DNA from: Halobacteriovorax marinus SJ
GTDB taxonomy: Bacteria > Bdellovibrionota > Bacteriovoracia > Bacteriovoracales > Bacteriovoracaceae
Assembly: GCF_000210915.2 (NCBI RefSeq)
Contig: NC_016620.1
Coordinates: 1,364,001-1,428,000, forward strand
DNA: 64,000 bases
Direction: 5' to 3'
Each line of letters begins with the position of its first letter. The stretch's first letter is position 1. Under the pieces are notes generated by a model, which ran no database searches, had not been told where the DNA came from, and worked only from the letters and a program-made list of their open reading frames with translations. Position numbers and translations under genes: made by a program. Of this stretch, positions 7,860-18,066 are shown piece by piece.

Positions 7860-9083
7860 ATGCTTAGTGCAAGCGAAGCACATAATGAAGTTCTAGCGGC
7901 TGATATTGATAAAGAAATCTATAAGGTAATTACTAGAGAAACGACCTCTTCAAGAGGATATGTCTTGGCCCAAGATATTGTGGCCACTCGCAGTCATCCT
8001 CCATTTAATAGAGTGATGATGGATGGCATCGCAATCTCATTTGATGGTGTTTCTTTAAGAGAGTTCAAAAAACAGGGGATTGCTCGAGCTGGAGAAGAGT
8101 GTAAAAGTCTTCTAAGCAGTGATCACTGTATAGAAGTGATGACGGGAGCACCTCTTCCTATGGGATGTGATTGTGTTATTCCTTATGAGGAGATCATTGA
8201 AAATGAAAAGAGTTTTCTTTTAAGCGAAAGTTCTCATCCAAAGAGGAATCAATTCATTCATCCTCTTGGAGTTGACTATCAAAGAGATGACAAGCTTATC
8301 TCAAAGGGAACTCTTATTAACTCTGGCGCCCTCTCTATTATTTATTCTCAAGGACTCTCTAGTGTAGAGGTCTATCAGCTTGAGAGTGTTGCTATTATTA
8401 GTACTGGGGATGAACTGGTAGATCTAGGTGAGAAAGTTCTAGATCATCAAATCTATCGCTCAAACTCCTACGTTATAAAAAATGAAATAGAATCTTTCTT
8501 TACTGGGGCGAAAGTATCACTCTATCACTTCAATGATGATAAAGAGGAAATTCTAGAGGGCCTAGCTTCTATAGTTCAAAAGTATAAAGTGATTATTATC
8601 TCTGGGGGAGTGTCCAAGGGGAAGTTTGACTTTATCCCTCAGTGCTTAGAAGAGCTTGGAATAAAGAAAGCTTTTCATAAAGTTAGGCAAAGACCTGGAA
8701 AGCCACTCTTTTTTGGAAAAGGAGCTAGAGGGCAAGTCGTCTTCGGTCTCCCTGGTAATCCCGTTTCTTCTTTTGTGAATACGAGAAGACATATAATTCC
8801 TCTTTTACAAAAGTCTTTTTTGAATTCTGAAGTCACTACAGTCGATGTATTTTCTGATCGAGAGTTAGAATTGGGTTCTGATTTCACTTTCTTTATCCCC
8901 GCAAAGATAAGCTTCCTGGAGGGGAGAGTTGTGGCCTCTCCAAGACTTGGGCATAACTCAGGTGATTTTTCTAAGTTAACTGAAACTGATGGCTTCTTTG
9001 AAGTGCCAGCTCCTTTGGGAAGAATCGAGATGAATAAACAATATCAATTCTATCCTTGGGGTGGAGGCATTGGGCCTGTTTAA
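7860..9083 (+). CDS. moeA: molybdopterin molybdenumtransferase MoeA
   Basis: 407-aa enzyme that inserts molybdate into adenylylated molybdopterin to make molybdenum cofactor. Visible family motifs: SHPPFNRVMMDGIA (about 47-60), VMTGAPLPMGCDCVIPYEE (about 97-115), STGDELVDLG, SGGVSKGKFDFIP and GLPGNPVSS. Length is normal. It is transcribed away from the Fnr-like regulator; no other molybdenum-cofactor gene is visible nearby. A GGAG ribosome site lies upstream of the ATG. The divergent arrangement suggests possible oxygen-linked control, which is inference. Confidence 0.95.
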   Translation: MLSASEAHNEVLAADIDKEIYKVITRETTSSRGYVLAQDIVATRSHPPFNRVMMDGIAISFDGVSLREFKKQGIARAGEECKSLLSSDHCIEVMTGAPLPMGCDCVIPYEEIIENEKSFLLSESSHPKRNQFIHPLGVDYQRDDKLISKGTLINSGALSIIYSQGLSSVEVYQLESVAIISTGDELVDLGEKVLDHQIYRSNSYVIKNEIESFFTGAKVSLYHFNDDKEEILEGLASIVQKYKVIIISGGVSKGKFDFIPQCLEELGIKKAFHKVRQRPGKPLFFGKGARGQVVFGLPGNPVSSFVNTRRHIIPLLQKSFLNSEVTTVDVFSDRELELGSDFTFFIPAKISFLEGRVVASPRLGHNSGDFSKLTETDGFFEVPAPLGRIEMNKQYQFYPWGGGIGPV

Positions 9084-9112
9084 CAAGATTAGAGGCCTGT
9101 TCATGGCCATGG

Positions 9113-9146
9113 GGCGTATAATTTGCTATATAACGCCTTTATTTTA
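9113..9146 (+). terminator. likely intrinsic terminator after moeA
   Basis: GGCGT at 9113 and ACGCC at 9133 enclose a short A/T-rich sequence, followed by TTTATTTT. It lies 30 bp after the moeA stop. The stem is short and has one unpaired base when extended, so confidence is moderate. The region also contains TATAAT, an alternative reading as a promoter for the next gene. Confidence 0.5.
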
Positions 9147-9161
9147 AATGTCGGAGCATTA

Positions 9162-10868
9162 ATGAGTAAGAGTGGATCTAACTTAATTACAAATATACTA
9201 AAAGAGGCGCAAGCCTACTCCTCAATGGACATCATTGAGTCTTATATTGAAAAAGGGGAAGACCTCTCAAATCTTCCTGTACAACCACTCTATACGGCGA
9301 TTAAGTCCCTATCTACGGATCTTGTCGCTTCATCACTTTCAAAGTTTAGCCCTAAGCAAAGGCAAGTCTTTTTGGACCTAGATCTTTGGAAGAAAGATGA
9401 TCTCGATCCAAACTCATTCTCATATTGGATTGATGTTTACTCTAAATGCAATGATGACAAGATAAAGAGCGAGTTTTTAAATAGTACTGAGTTTGCTCTC
9501 TTCTTAAAGGGAAGAATGAGTATTTGGACTTTTGATTCTGAAGATCCTCAGTATCCAGATCACGATTTTTACTTTCTTACAGAAGATAATCTCCTCCTCT
9601 TTGAATTTGAAGAGGACTATCCCTATATAGGAGAAGTTAAGCAATTCGTTGCAGACCTCTATACCGAGCATGGAGTTGAAGGAGCCTATCAGTATATCTT
9701 TAAAATTGTTTCTGAAGGCTTCTTAAATATGCAAGAGGAAGAGTACCGCTTTAAGAAGCACCGTTTAAATGATTTTGGTTTTGTGGATTACTACGATGCT
9801 CTTGAATTATGTAATCCTTTTCCAAGCCTCTCTCATATTAACTTCTTTATCTCAAAGAAAGAGGCCCACACGCCAAATATTGACCGCGAAGCTCAGAATC
9901 AGTGCCTAGATAATAACGCACTCATTGCTTTTAAAGATAGAGTTGATGAGCTGAGTGAAGAACTTTCCAAAGTTAACTCTCAGGAGAGACTGAGCTACCT
10001 ACAATTTAATTTTACGAGACTTATTAATTCTAGCCTGACAGTGGAAGATGCTCTTAAAGATGGAGCGCTGGCCATGACTCGAATCGGGAAGAAGACTCTC
10101 GCCTATATGAAGCTAGGTTTTAGTTATATTTTAGAAAATACTAAAGATAATTCTCAAAATATCTTCGCCGATGAAGGTGTCTTTTCGGCCTTTGACTTTG
10201 TTGAGATTTATAATATTGGTCACTCGCTCATTCTTTTTGAACAAAAGAGAATTAAGAAGGCCATGGCCCAAAATGGCTTTAATGCAGAGAATGACACTTT
10301 TTTAGGAGAAGTGATTGGCACAATCTTAGACGAGTCTTTTAATGAGCCAGTTCAATTTATTAGCAACAAGATTGATAATACTAAGAACACAGTAGATAGC
10401 TTTGAGGAGCTTCTTAATCTTCAAAATGATATTTCACTCATCGGTGGAATACTTCCATTTGCGAGAGGGTTCTTTACAACATTTAAAGAATTAGAAGAGT
10501 CTAATAAGCTAATGGATGAGTATTACTTAAATTTCACTGTGGCCGATATTGATTTTGAAGCACTGCTTTTAAGTACATTTGTAAATTTCTCAAATGGAGT
10601 TAAGCTCGATGGGGACTCTGGAAAAATAGGTTTACTGGTTAGCGAACTTAAGAAGTTCTCTTTAGAGACTATGTCTAATCAAGGGACTTTAGAGAGCAAA
10701 ATCAAAGAGTTTACTCAATCTTTTGGTTTAAGTAGTGTTCACAAAGTTGAAGACTATCTCCAAACACTTGTTCAATTCCACCTTAGTGGATATGATATAA
10801 CACATCTCACTGAAGAAGAATTTCGCCACGTCGGTGGTCCTCTTCTTCTCAATATAGGGAGCAATTAG
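9162..10868 (+). CDS. conserved hypothetical protein, possibly DUF6178-like
   Basis: 568-aa soluble, acidic protein with no signal peptide or membrane helix. The start chosen is the ATG at 9162, with TCGGAG 6 bp upstream; an upstream in-frame start at 9123 has no ribosome site. A recognisable stretch is HRLNDFGFVDYYDALELC (about residues 207-224), which recalls DUF6178 proteins of Geobacter- and Bdellovibrio-type bacteria; this is from memory. The protein is largely helical by composition. Function unknown. It stands alone between the moeA terminator and a hairpin at 10891. Confidence 0.75.
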   Translation: MSKSGSNLITNILKEAQAYSSMDIIESYIEKGEDLSNLPVQPLYTAIKSLSTDLVASSLSKFSPKQRQVFLDLDLWKKDDLDPNSFSYWIDVYSKCNDDKIKSEFLNSTEFALFLKGRMSIWTFDSEDPQYPDHDFYFLTEDNLLLFEFEEDYPYIGEVKQFVADLYTEHGVEGAYQYIFKIVSEGFLNMQEEEYRFKKHRLNDFGFVDYYDALELCNPFPSLSHINFFISKKEAHTPNIDREAQNQCLDNNALIAFKDRVDELSEELSKVNSQERLSYLQFNFTRLINSSLTVEDALKDGALAMTRIGKKTLAYMKLGFSYILENTKDNSQNIFADEGVFSAFDFVEIYNIGHSLILFEQKRIKKAMAQNGFNAENDTFLGEVIGTILDESFNEPVQFISNKIDNTKNTVDSFEELLNLQNDISLIGGILPFARGFFTTFKELEESNKLMDEYYLNFTVADIDFEALLLSTFVNFSNGVKLDGDSGKIGLLVSELKKFSLETMSNQGTLESKIKEFTQSFGLSSVHKVEDYLQTLVQFHLSGYDITHLTEEEFRHVGGPLLLNIGSN

Positions 10869-10890
10869 CACCCTTTTTCATGCGCTGCGA

Positions 10891-10936
10891 GGTGCTTAAT
10901 GACATTATACTTAAGTGAAAGTGTCAGTTAAGCACC
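10891..10936. other. imperfect inverted repeat, hairpin in intergenic region
   Basis: GGTGCTTAATGACA (10891-10904) and TGTCAGTTAAGCACC (10922-10936) pair over 14 bp with a single extra G, around a 17-nt loop. It lies 23 bp after the stop of the 568-aa gene. No T tract follows directly, so it may be a rho-independent-like processing hairpin, a terminator aided by other factors, or a regulatory structure. The rest of the 248-bp gap to the next gene holds only A/T-rich, promoter-like sequence. Confidence 0.5.
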
Positions 10937-11116
10937 AGAATCACTTCTTATTTTTGGCACGCTAAATGCAATAACAATTTTTAAATGAAAATATTTCAAT
11001 GATTGAATTAGTTTTTGTGCAAGTCGTAAAAAATTAGATATGACTTGGATCTTATATTTTGTTTAGTACGACTCTGACCATTTCGGAGTATTCACATAGA
11101 AGTAGAGGGAGAAAAA

Positions 11117-12007
11117 ATGAAGCGTACACTTTTAGAATCGACAAAGAAATCCTTATTAGCATTAACTGCTTTAACTGTACTTGCTAGCTGTGGTGGCGGC
11201 GGAGGCGGTGGTGGTGGAGGTGGAAGCACTTCTACTTACGGGGCAAAGAATAGTCCTTATATCTCTGCTAATGGTTTTGTAAACGCTCTTAATGATGTTG
11301 ATGGTTACTCTGATAATGAGCTTGTTAAAGATGAGTGGGATACAGTTAGATCTGACTGGGATGGAGAAGATTGGTTCGTCATCTATGATGCTGAATACGG
11401 AGAGTACGTAGCTGTTTCTTTACAATATATCAGAACGATTACTTATTATGATTACTATTCTTCAAACTACAACTTAGCTGATGAGTTTAGAGATATCCAA
11501 GATGATCATGACTTTTACAACGGTCTAATTGGTGATGGTTACGGTGATGATTATGAGATCGTTGATTATGAATACACTGATACTTGGGGAGAAGACTACT
11601 ACCGTGGATTCGACTCTGGTTACCTATACGAAGATGGTGAAGAGACTACAGATGTTTCTTTAATGGCAGCTGAAAAAGAGAATAAAGAATTCTTCAAAAA
11701 AGCAGCTGATGTATCTTTTGCTTACTCAATTGATATGAAGACTTCACTTTCACTTGTTACGCTTGGAAGTAAAGTTGAGAAAATGATTGATAGAGCAAGT
11801 GGTGAGAAATTAACTCAAGAAGATGAGCTAGCTCTTGCAAATGATATCGAAAAAGTAACTGGTGCTAGCTTTGCTGCCTTCAATGAAGCTGCAAATAACC
11901 CAGAAGTAAAAGAAGTTCTTATCGAAGATATCGCTAAGAAAATCGGAACGACTGCTGATAATCTAGAGAATAGATTACTTCCAGAAGTTTTCGGAATTGA
12001 TCTTTAA
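11117..12007 (+). CDS. poly-glycine lipoprotein of unknown function
   Basis: 296-aa secreted protein. Residues 1-24 are a lipoprotein signal ending in the lipobox LASC, so the cysteine at 25 should be lipidated. It is followed by eleven consecutive glycines (nt 11192-11224, mixed GGN codons), a flexible tether. The middle is very acidic and aromatic, rich in Asp, Glu and Tyr (for example TYYDYYSS, YEYTDTWGEDYYRG). The C-terminal ~110 residues are helical. A GGGAG ribosome site precedes the ATG and a strong terminator follows, so it is probably a single-gene transcript. Function unknown. Confidence 0.8.
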   Translation: MKRTLLESTKKSLLALTALTVLASCGGGGGGGGGGGSTSTYGAKNSPYISANGFVNALNDVDGYSDNELVKDEWDTVRSDWDGEDWFVIYDAEYGEYVAVSLQYIRTITYYDYYSSNYNLADEFRDIQDDHDFYNGLIGDGYGDDYEIVDYEYTDTWGEDYYRGFDSGYLYEDGEETTDVSLMAAEKENKEFFKKAADVSFAYSIDMKTSLSLVTLGSKVEKMIDRASGEKLTQEDELALANDIEKVTGASFAAFNEAANNPEVKEVLIEDIAKKIGTTADNLENRLLPEVFGIDL

Positions 12008-12025
12008 TTAAAAGAAAAATATTGA

Positions 12026-12051
12026 ACAGGGCCAATCGGCCCTGTTTTTTT
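12026..12051 (+). terminator. intrinsic terminator
   Basis: ACAGGGCC-AATC-GGCCCTGT followed by seven T: perfect 8-bp G/C-rich stem with a 4-nt loop, 18 bp after the lipoprotein stop. Confidence 0.93.
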
Positions 12052-12157
12052 AGCCACTTAGAATTATACACATCCACTAAATTTTACATACTATCTGGGG
12101 TCTAGTGACTCACTGTGTTACTGTGTGTAAATACTTTTTTTCTAGGAATTAATTTAG

Positions 12158-15100
12158 ATGTATAAGCTGTTGAAAATACTTATTTTATCTTCATTTCTCT
12201 GTCACTTTGCGGGAGCAGCTGTCGAGAGAATACCACTAGATAGTTCTAGAATCCCAAGTAATGACCTTGTTCATCCAGAGTTAGGTGTCTTAGATGCTGA
12301 GCAAGCATGGCAGTTACAAAATGATGAAATTAACCCTTTAGATTTATCTAAACTAGATCCTCAGGCAAGTGCTGTTTGGAAGAATAAAGAAGATCTCTCA
12401 CTGGATACGAGTTCTGATTATTTCCCAGTAACTACTAATGGCCTTATATACTTAGGAGTCATTGCCTCACAATCTGGCACTCTTAGATTTAGTGTTCTAG
12501 ATGAAGGAACTGGAAATGTTCTCACTATAGTTATTGATAAGAACCTTCATACATTCTTTCTTAGAAGAAATTTACTTAGAAAGCTTGGTTACAATATTGG
12601 GCCTATGAAGTATGAGAAGAAAATCAATGTACGATTTAATTCTACCGAGGAAAAAGATCACTTCTTAGAGAGAGTCATTCCAGAGAATACTTTTGGAGCT
12701 CCTTCTAGGTGGTTAGTTGGTGATAGTGAATTTTCAATTGATCTTCAGGATGCGATGGTTATGCTTCCTGCTTATAATGAACATTACAATGTCGCTTTTG
12801 GAGTTCCGCCAAAGTCCCTGAAGTCGAGAACTCTGAGATCCCTTATCATTCCATATGCACTTTTAAACTTAGATGAAAGTGTTAATGTCTTAAGTTGGAA
12901 GGCCGCAAGAATTGAAGAAGAGTCAGTTGAGTTAGAGCATTTCACACTAGCAGATATGAATCCAACAATTGATGATGCAAAGTGGATGTTAAATAAAATT
13001 AAATTCATGACTAGAAGAGACTTTGAAGAAATTGTCTACGCTTCTCATTATCCAAAAGAAGTAGCAATGCTACTCGTTGAGAAGTTAATCTCTAGAAGAA
13101 ATAGTTTAATGCGAGTATTTGCCATCGATATTGATGATATTACTTTTAATTCAAAAATTTCTAGTGGAGAGATTTTAAAAGAAGGTCGCTTACTTCAAGA
13201 GCGTTTTGAGGGATATGGATCAAGGTTTGCTTATGGTGATCCTGATTCTCCATTTAAGGAATTTAAGTATTCTCTATTAAGTAAACTTCAATCAGATGTT
13301 CTTGAGAACTTAGTCGGAAGGGCAAATAGAGAATTACAAGTTTTCGATATTAATGATGCTAGACTTGATTATTATAAAGAAGAATTTCAAAACGGCCTCG
13401 ACCACTTTGTAGAGACAGGTGAATTCCTAGAGCAAGAGGTAGGAGCATGGGTTTCTCCAATTGTTAATGGGAGTTTAATCCTCTCAAGAGATGTTGTGGT
13501 AGGAAACCATCAAGGGAGTGATGACCTCGTTCAGACGGCCGATACATTTGGATACGGTGTCTCTCTAGGAGCTAATGTTGGTTTTGAAGGTCTTCCTGTA
13601 GGCTATTCAGCACTAATGAAAGGTGAAGTGAATTATGTCAAAACATATACTCACTTAAAGCCTGTTCAGTCACTAAAAGCTTCTTTAAAAGAACCTTATA
13701 AGAATATGGTGGTAACTCTATTTAAGAAAGACGTTCTTAGAGAGTTAGAGAATTTATCAAATATTGAAAACCTAAGTGACGAAGAAATTAGAGAAGAGAA
13801 GACAAAGGCCATAATTGATGACCTAAGTAAGAAGCTAGGTGTAGGCGAATCATTGGTAATCTCTGATCGATTAACACCAAGTTTTATGGCAAGAGGCGGA
13901 TATTCTTGGGCCAATACTAAAATTTCATTAACCTTAAGTTCGAAGTCTGTTCTCGTTAAGAGAATTCATATCTACCGCTCTAGTGCTGATCTTATTCAAG
14001 TCTATATTGATAAGGGAGAGCTTGGAGAGCTTGGTTTTGTTCTAGGTCTTGATAATTATATTCCGATTACGAGAATCGACTTTAGTAGAGCAAAAGGGAA
14101 ATATAAAGTAGAGCTTTATAATGTAAATATTGATTCTGATATCACTACTAATCCTGATCTCTATAAGGGAGCTTCCGCTCTTCATCAACTTATTCAAGAT
14201 GGTGATAAAGAGTTATTAGAAAATTACCAATCTCCTTATAAGCTAGAAAATAATTTTAGAGATACTAGTACTAAGTACTCTTTCCTAAACTGGCGTCTTA
14301 AGAAGCTAAAGAAGAGAGGAAAGATCGAAATAACTACACCAGAGAACTATGAGACTCAATTTTATAAGTACACTCATGAAAAACAAGTTGGTGCAAATAA
14401 CTGGGCCTTTGGTAGAGATATTGTAAATTACTATCTTAATCAGATTACAGAGTTTATTACACTTAGAAATGAACCATGGAAGAACCCGGCCAGAACATTC
14501 ACAGGTGTGAGTTCTACACAGAGCTTTAGATTTGAGTCTCGTTTTCAAGATCAAGCAAGTGGAAGAAATAAGTATGCTGATTCATTTCTTGCAATGGAAG
14601 TTAGAAAAGAAGGCTGGAAAATCAAAGAGAAGAAATTAAAGAAAGTTATCAGAGAACTCAATGAGCAGTTCGGTGCAGATATCTTCTCTGACGATGATGC
14701 TAACGACGCTACAACACTTAAGCTCTACTCTATATTTGTTAATTTAAATATCTATGAAAAAGGTGTGTGGAATTTACTGAATTTTGACGAAGATAAAATT
14801 AAAGAGATGGCCAGAAGATATAGAAGACTTAATTATGACAGACGTCACTGTTCGGCCACTAGACTTAATGGGGCGCCGATAGCTAAGAAGATTAAGTGTG
14901 GAAATTTTCAAGTTTTCATTGATAAGAGAGATAAGTGTGAGTCTAAATTCAATAGTAATAAAGACAGTGCTGTATCATGCTTAGTCGATTTAGCGATTCT
15001 CTATGAGAGCTACTTAGAGTTTAAGCATTTTAAAGAAATTCTAGGTAAAGACAATATCTTTATCTATGGAAAGATCACTGGATTTAGAGAAGAGAGTGAT

Positions 15101-15238
15101 ATTTTAACTAAGCCAATCGATGGTAACTCACAAGGTAAGATCACTGGAAAGTATTGGAACGGTCCAGTTGAGGAAGTTAGAACAAAAATGAAAATGCAGG
15201 CAAATGAATTCAATGGCTCGTGGCTAAGGGAGAGTATC
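12158..15238 (+). CDS. large secreted protein of unknown function, coupled to a subtilase
   Basis: 1027-aa protein (stop codon at 15239-15241) with a signal peptide (LLKILILSSFLCHFAGA, cut near residue 20). I recognise no known domain. The N-terminal half is mixed alpha/beta; the centre has amphipathic, alternating stretches (for example TKISLTLSSKSVLVKRIHIY). The last ~150 residues carry five or more cysteines among many basic residues (RRHCSATR, KIKCGNF, RDKCESK, AVSCLVD) and end with KDNIFIYGKITGF. That C-terminal layout resembles the 706-aa protein at 42322. The stop codon shares one base with the start of the downstream subtilase (TAATG), so translation is probably coupled. Confidence 0.85.
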
Positions 15239-15240
15239 TA

Positions 15241-18066
15241 ATGAAATCTCTTTTAATTTTACCATTACTTATTTTCTCTTCACTTGCCCATGGAAATGAC
15301 CCTCTAAGTAGTATGCAGTGGGGAATAAAGAATATTGGTCAACCTATCTTTAGAGCAACGGGGGAGCTGACACGAGAGCTCGTTCGAGGAAAGCCAGGGG
15401 TCGATATTGCTATCCCATCTGACTTTGTTCAAAGTAAGAGAAAGGTTATAGTTGCAGTCATTGATTCAGGTGTAGATATTAACCACCCTGATCTAAAGGA
15501 TAATATTTGGTTCAACCCTAAGTGTGAAGGGATGAGCGATGAAGATATTGCCAAGACTGATTGCTATGGTTGGAATTTCTTAGACGGAAACCCTGATGTT
15601 AGTGATGATATCGGTCACGGAACACATGTGGCGGGGATTATCGGTGCCGTTAAAGACAATGGTATCGGAATTAAAGGAGTCGCCGCCGATAATGTAAGTA
15701 TTATGCCACTTAAGATACTCAACTCTAAAGTTAGTACATTTGTTTATGATAAGAAGGTTATTACTAATATTATAGCAGATGCTATTGCTTATGCTGTTAG
15801 CAATGGAGCTGAAGTTATTAATTTAAGTTTAGGTTGGCCTGCTCTTATCCATACTAAGAAAATTAGATACGCTATTGAAACGGCCATTAAGAGAAATGTT
15901 GCCGTTATTGTGGCCGCGGGAAATAACAATAAGAAACTTCCTGTTTATCCATGTGCAAATGATGAAGTTATTTGTGTTGGCGCTATGGATAATGTGGGAG
16001 AGGTTCCAGAGTTTTCAAACTTTGGTGGGAAAGTTGATATTATCGCTCCAGGAGAGAGTATTATTTCTACTTACCCTAGAGGTCTTGAGTCTAGAACTCT
16101 TAGAATTTCAGGCTATGAAATTAAGAAGGGATCCTCTCAAGCAGCACCATTCCTTGCAGGTATTGTTGCACTTTTAAAATCAAAGAATCAAAGTATGAGC
16201 TTTGATGAGATTAAGTATAGATTGTATAAAAGTGCTGAGAGAGACTTTTCGCTTAAAGATGTAAAGTACGGAAAAGTGAATGTTGAAAAAGCTCTTAGTC
16301 TAAAAACAGAAAAAGGTTTTCCTCTTTTTAAATTCAAAGGTCTGACAGAAGTTGGAATTAATGAAGATGGTAGTGTAAAGTTCTCCCTTCCGTATAGAGC
16401 GCTTTTGAAAGATATTTCACAATTAGACTTTAAGGTAGAACTTGAAGATAAAATAAACGGTAAAATACTTTACTCAAAGAAATTTGAAGTTTCGAATGTC
16501 TCTAGTGAGAAAGATCAAGCTGTTGTTATTGATACTGTTATTTCTAATTTCTCTACTTCATCTCACTTAGGACTTAAAGTTTATTACGAGGACAAGGTTA
16601 GCGCTCACGAGATAGCTCTCGTTAGAAATATGCTAGATATAGCTGAGAAAGTAAGTGTAAAACTACCTTTTAGAGACAGTGAAGTTCTTTTAAGCAATAA
16701 TGGTCGACTTTCTTCTTCTCTTAGAAAGGTCGTCTCAAATAAGTTTAAGGGCCAAAGTTTAGATTACTACGTTAGAAGAAGTGCTAGTGCTGGAAAAACA
16801 AAGATTGATCTATCTAGGGTAACACTTTCAGATGTAGAGAGAATTCAATTTGAGATTGATGAAGTTGGGAAGATTGTTAGTATTGTAAAGAATGACTTTA
16901 ATAATGATGGTGTTGAAGACTTTATGATTTACTCTCTCTCAAAAGAAGAGAAGCACCTTGTTCTTAGCTTTGTTACAAAAGAGGGGAGACCTCTCTATGG
17001 AAACCTATATCAATGGTACTTTGAAATATCTACTTTTGAAGGTCTTCCTTTTTTCAATGGTGACATTAAATTTGATTTCATTAATTACGATTTTTCTACA
17101 TTTGGAAAAGTTAAGATACCAGTCTTTATGAAAGATTGGTCTATGCCTGAAGCGGATAATACTCTCGATCCTCTCGATAGAATTGATGAGAATTATATCT
17201 CTAAGAAGCCTTATTTATTATTACCAAAGATTAAAGCAAATAATGTTGAATTAGAGATTAGAACACTGGCCTCTGTTAAGTTCTTGGAAGAGGTTAGAAA
17301 GAAGTACTCTCTTCCTATTCGTGATGGAGTTCTATTTGATCAAATCGTTGAGCAAGATGAGTTCTCTTCTACTTTAACTGGCCTACTTATTTCTGGTAGA
17401 GAATTTAATAAGAGATACTTTCAAATTGAGTATGAGTCTGTTGATTCATATCAAATTACAGAAGTGGATTTCTATGGGTTAAGTCTAGAGTCTAATCGTA
17501 CTCTCGTAACACGTAGAAATGAAAGTATTGCCAATGCCTCATTTGCGCTTAATACCAGAGAGGAGTTAAGGGCGATCTTTTGGGATTTTGAAGGGAATAA
17601 GAGAATTCAAAACTTCAGTACTGGAAGTTGGGGAGATATTATAATTGATATCTTCGATTACTCAAACCGTGATGGGCGTGATTTAATCTTATTAGAGTCT
17701 AGATACTTTATTCATGCCATTACTGGTGATGGTAAGTCGTCTAAACTTCCAATTAATAGAGAAAGTAGTTTTCCTGGGGTGAGCTTTTCAGAAACCTTTA
17801 AAAAGGTAAATGTAGAAACAAAGTCATCAAATGCCCGAGGTATCCTAGTGGACTCCACACTCATTTATGGAGATAGAATTTACTCCATGGTTCAAGATGG
17901 AGATGTCTTTTCTTCTCCAATATATGCGAGCTTTTCTTTACCAAAGAATTGTAAGTACTTGGACGTCGCAGAGTTTGAAGGAGTAGGTCATATCGTTGTT
18001 GCTTGTCATGATAGATTTCTAAGATCTACAATTGAGTTGATCCCACTAAAAGAGAGCGTTAAATAG
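15241..18066 (+). CDS. secreted S8 (subtilisin-like) serine protease
   Basis: 941-aa protein with signal peptide (LLILPLLIFSSLAHG) and an S8 catalytic domain to about residue 345. Catalytic residues: D75 in AVIDSGVDINHPDL, H126 in GHGTHVAG, S299 in KGSSQAAPFLAG, with oxyanion N228 in AAGNNN. The ~590-residue C-terminal part is of unknown type, with one FG-GAP-like segment (NDFNNDGVEDFMIYS). The ATG at 15241 is chosen because GGGAGAG precedes it and it begins the signal peptide; an in-frame ATG at 15220 would add 7 residues inside the upstream gene. It may process or act with the upstream partner (inference). Confidence 0.92.
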   Translation: MKSLLILPLLIFSSLAHGNDPLSSMQWGIKNIGQPIFRATGELTRELVRGKPGVDIAIPSDFVQSKRKVIVAVIDSGVDINHPDLKDNIWFNPKCEGMSDEDIAKTDCYGWNFLDGNPDVSDDIGHGTHVAGIIGAVKDNGIGIKGVAADNVSIMPLKILNSKVSTFVYDKKVITNIIADAIAYAVSNGAEVINLSLGWPALIHTKKIRYAIETAIKRNVAVIVAAGNNNKKLPVYPCANDEVICVGAMDNVGEVPEFSNFGGKVDIIAPGESIISTYPRGLESRTLRISGYEIKKGSSQAAPFLAGIVALLKSKNQSMSFDEIKYRLYKSAERDFSLKDVKYGKVNVEKALSLKTEKGFPLFKFKGLTEVGINEDGSVKFSLPYRALLKDISQLDFKVELEDKINGKILYSKKFEVSNVSSEKDQAVVIDTVISNFSTSSHLGLKVYYEDKVSAHEIALVRNMLDIAEKVSVKLPFRDSEVLLSNNGRLSSSLRKVVSNKFKGQSLDYYVRRSASAGKTKIDLSRVTLSDVERIQFEIDEVGKIVSIVKNDFNNDGVEDFMIYSLSKEEKHLVLSFVTKEGRPLYGNLYQWYFEISTFEGLPFFNGDIKFDFINYDFSTFGKVKIPVFMKDWSMPEADNTLDPLDRIDENYISKKPYLLLPKIKANNVELEIRTLASVKFLEEVRKKYSLPIRDGVLFDQIVEQDEFSSTLTGLLISGREFNKRYFQIEYESVDSYQITEVDFYGLSLESNRTLVTRRNESIANASFALNTREELRAIFWDFEGNKRIQNFSTGSWGDIIIDIFDYSNRDGRDLILLESRYFIHAITGDGKSSKLPINRESSFPGVSFSETFKKVNVETKSSNARGILVDSTLIYGDRIYSMVQDGDVFSSPIYASFSLPKNCKYLDVAEFEGVGHIVVACHDRFLRSTIELIPLKESVK

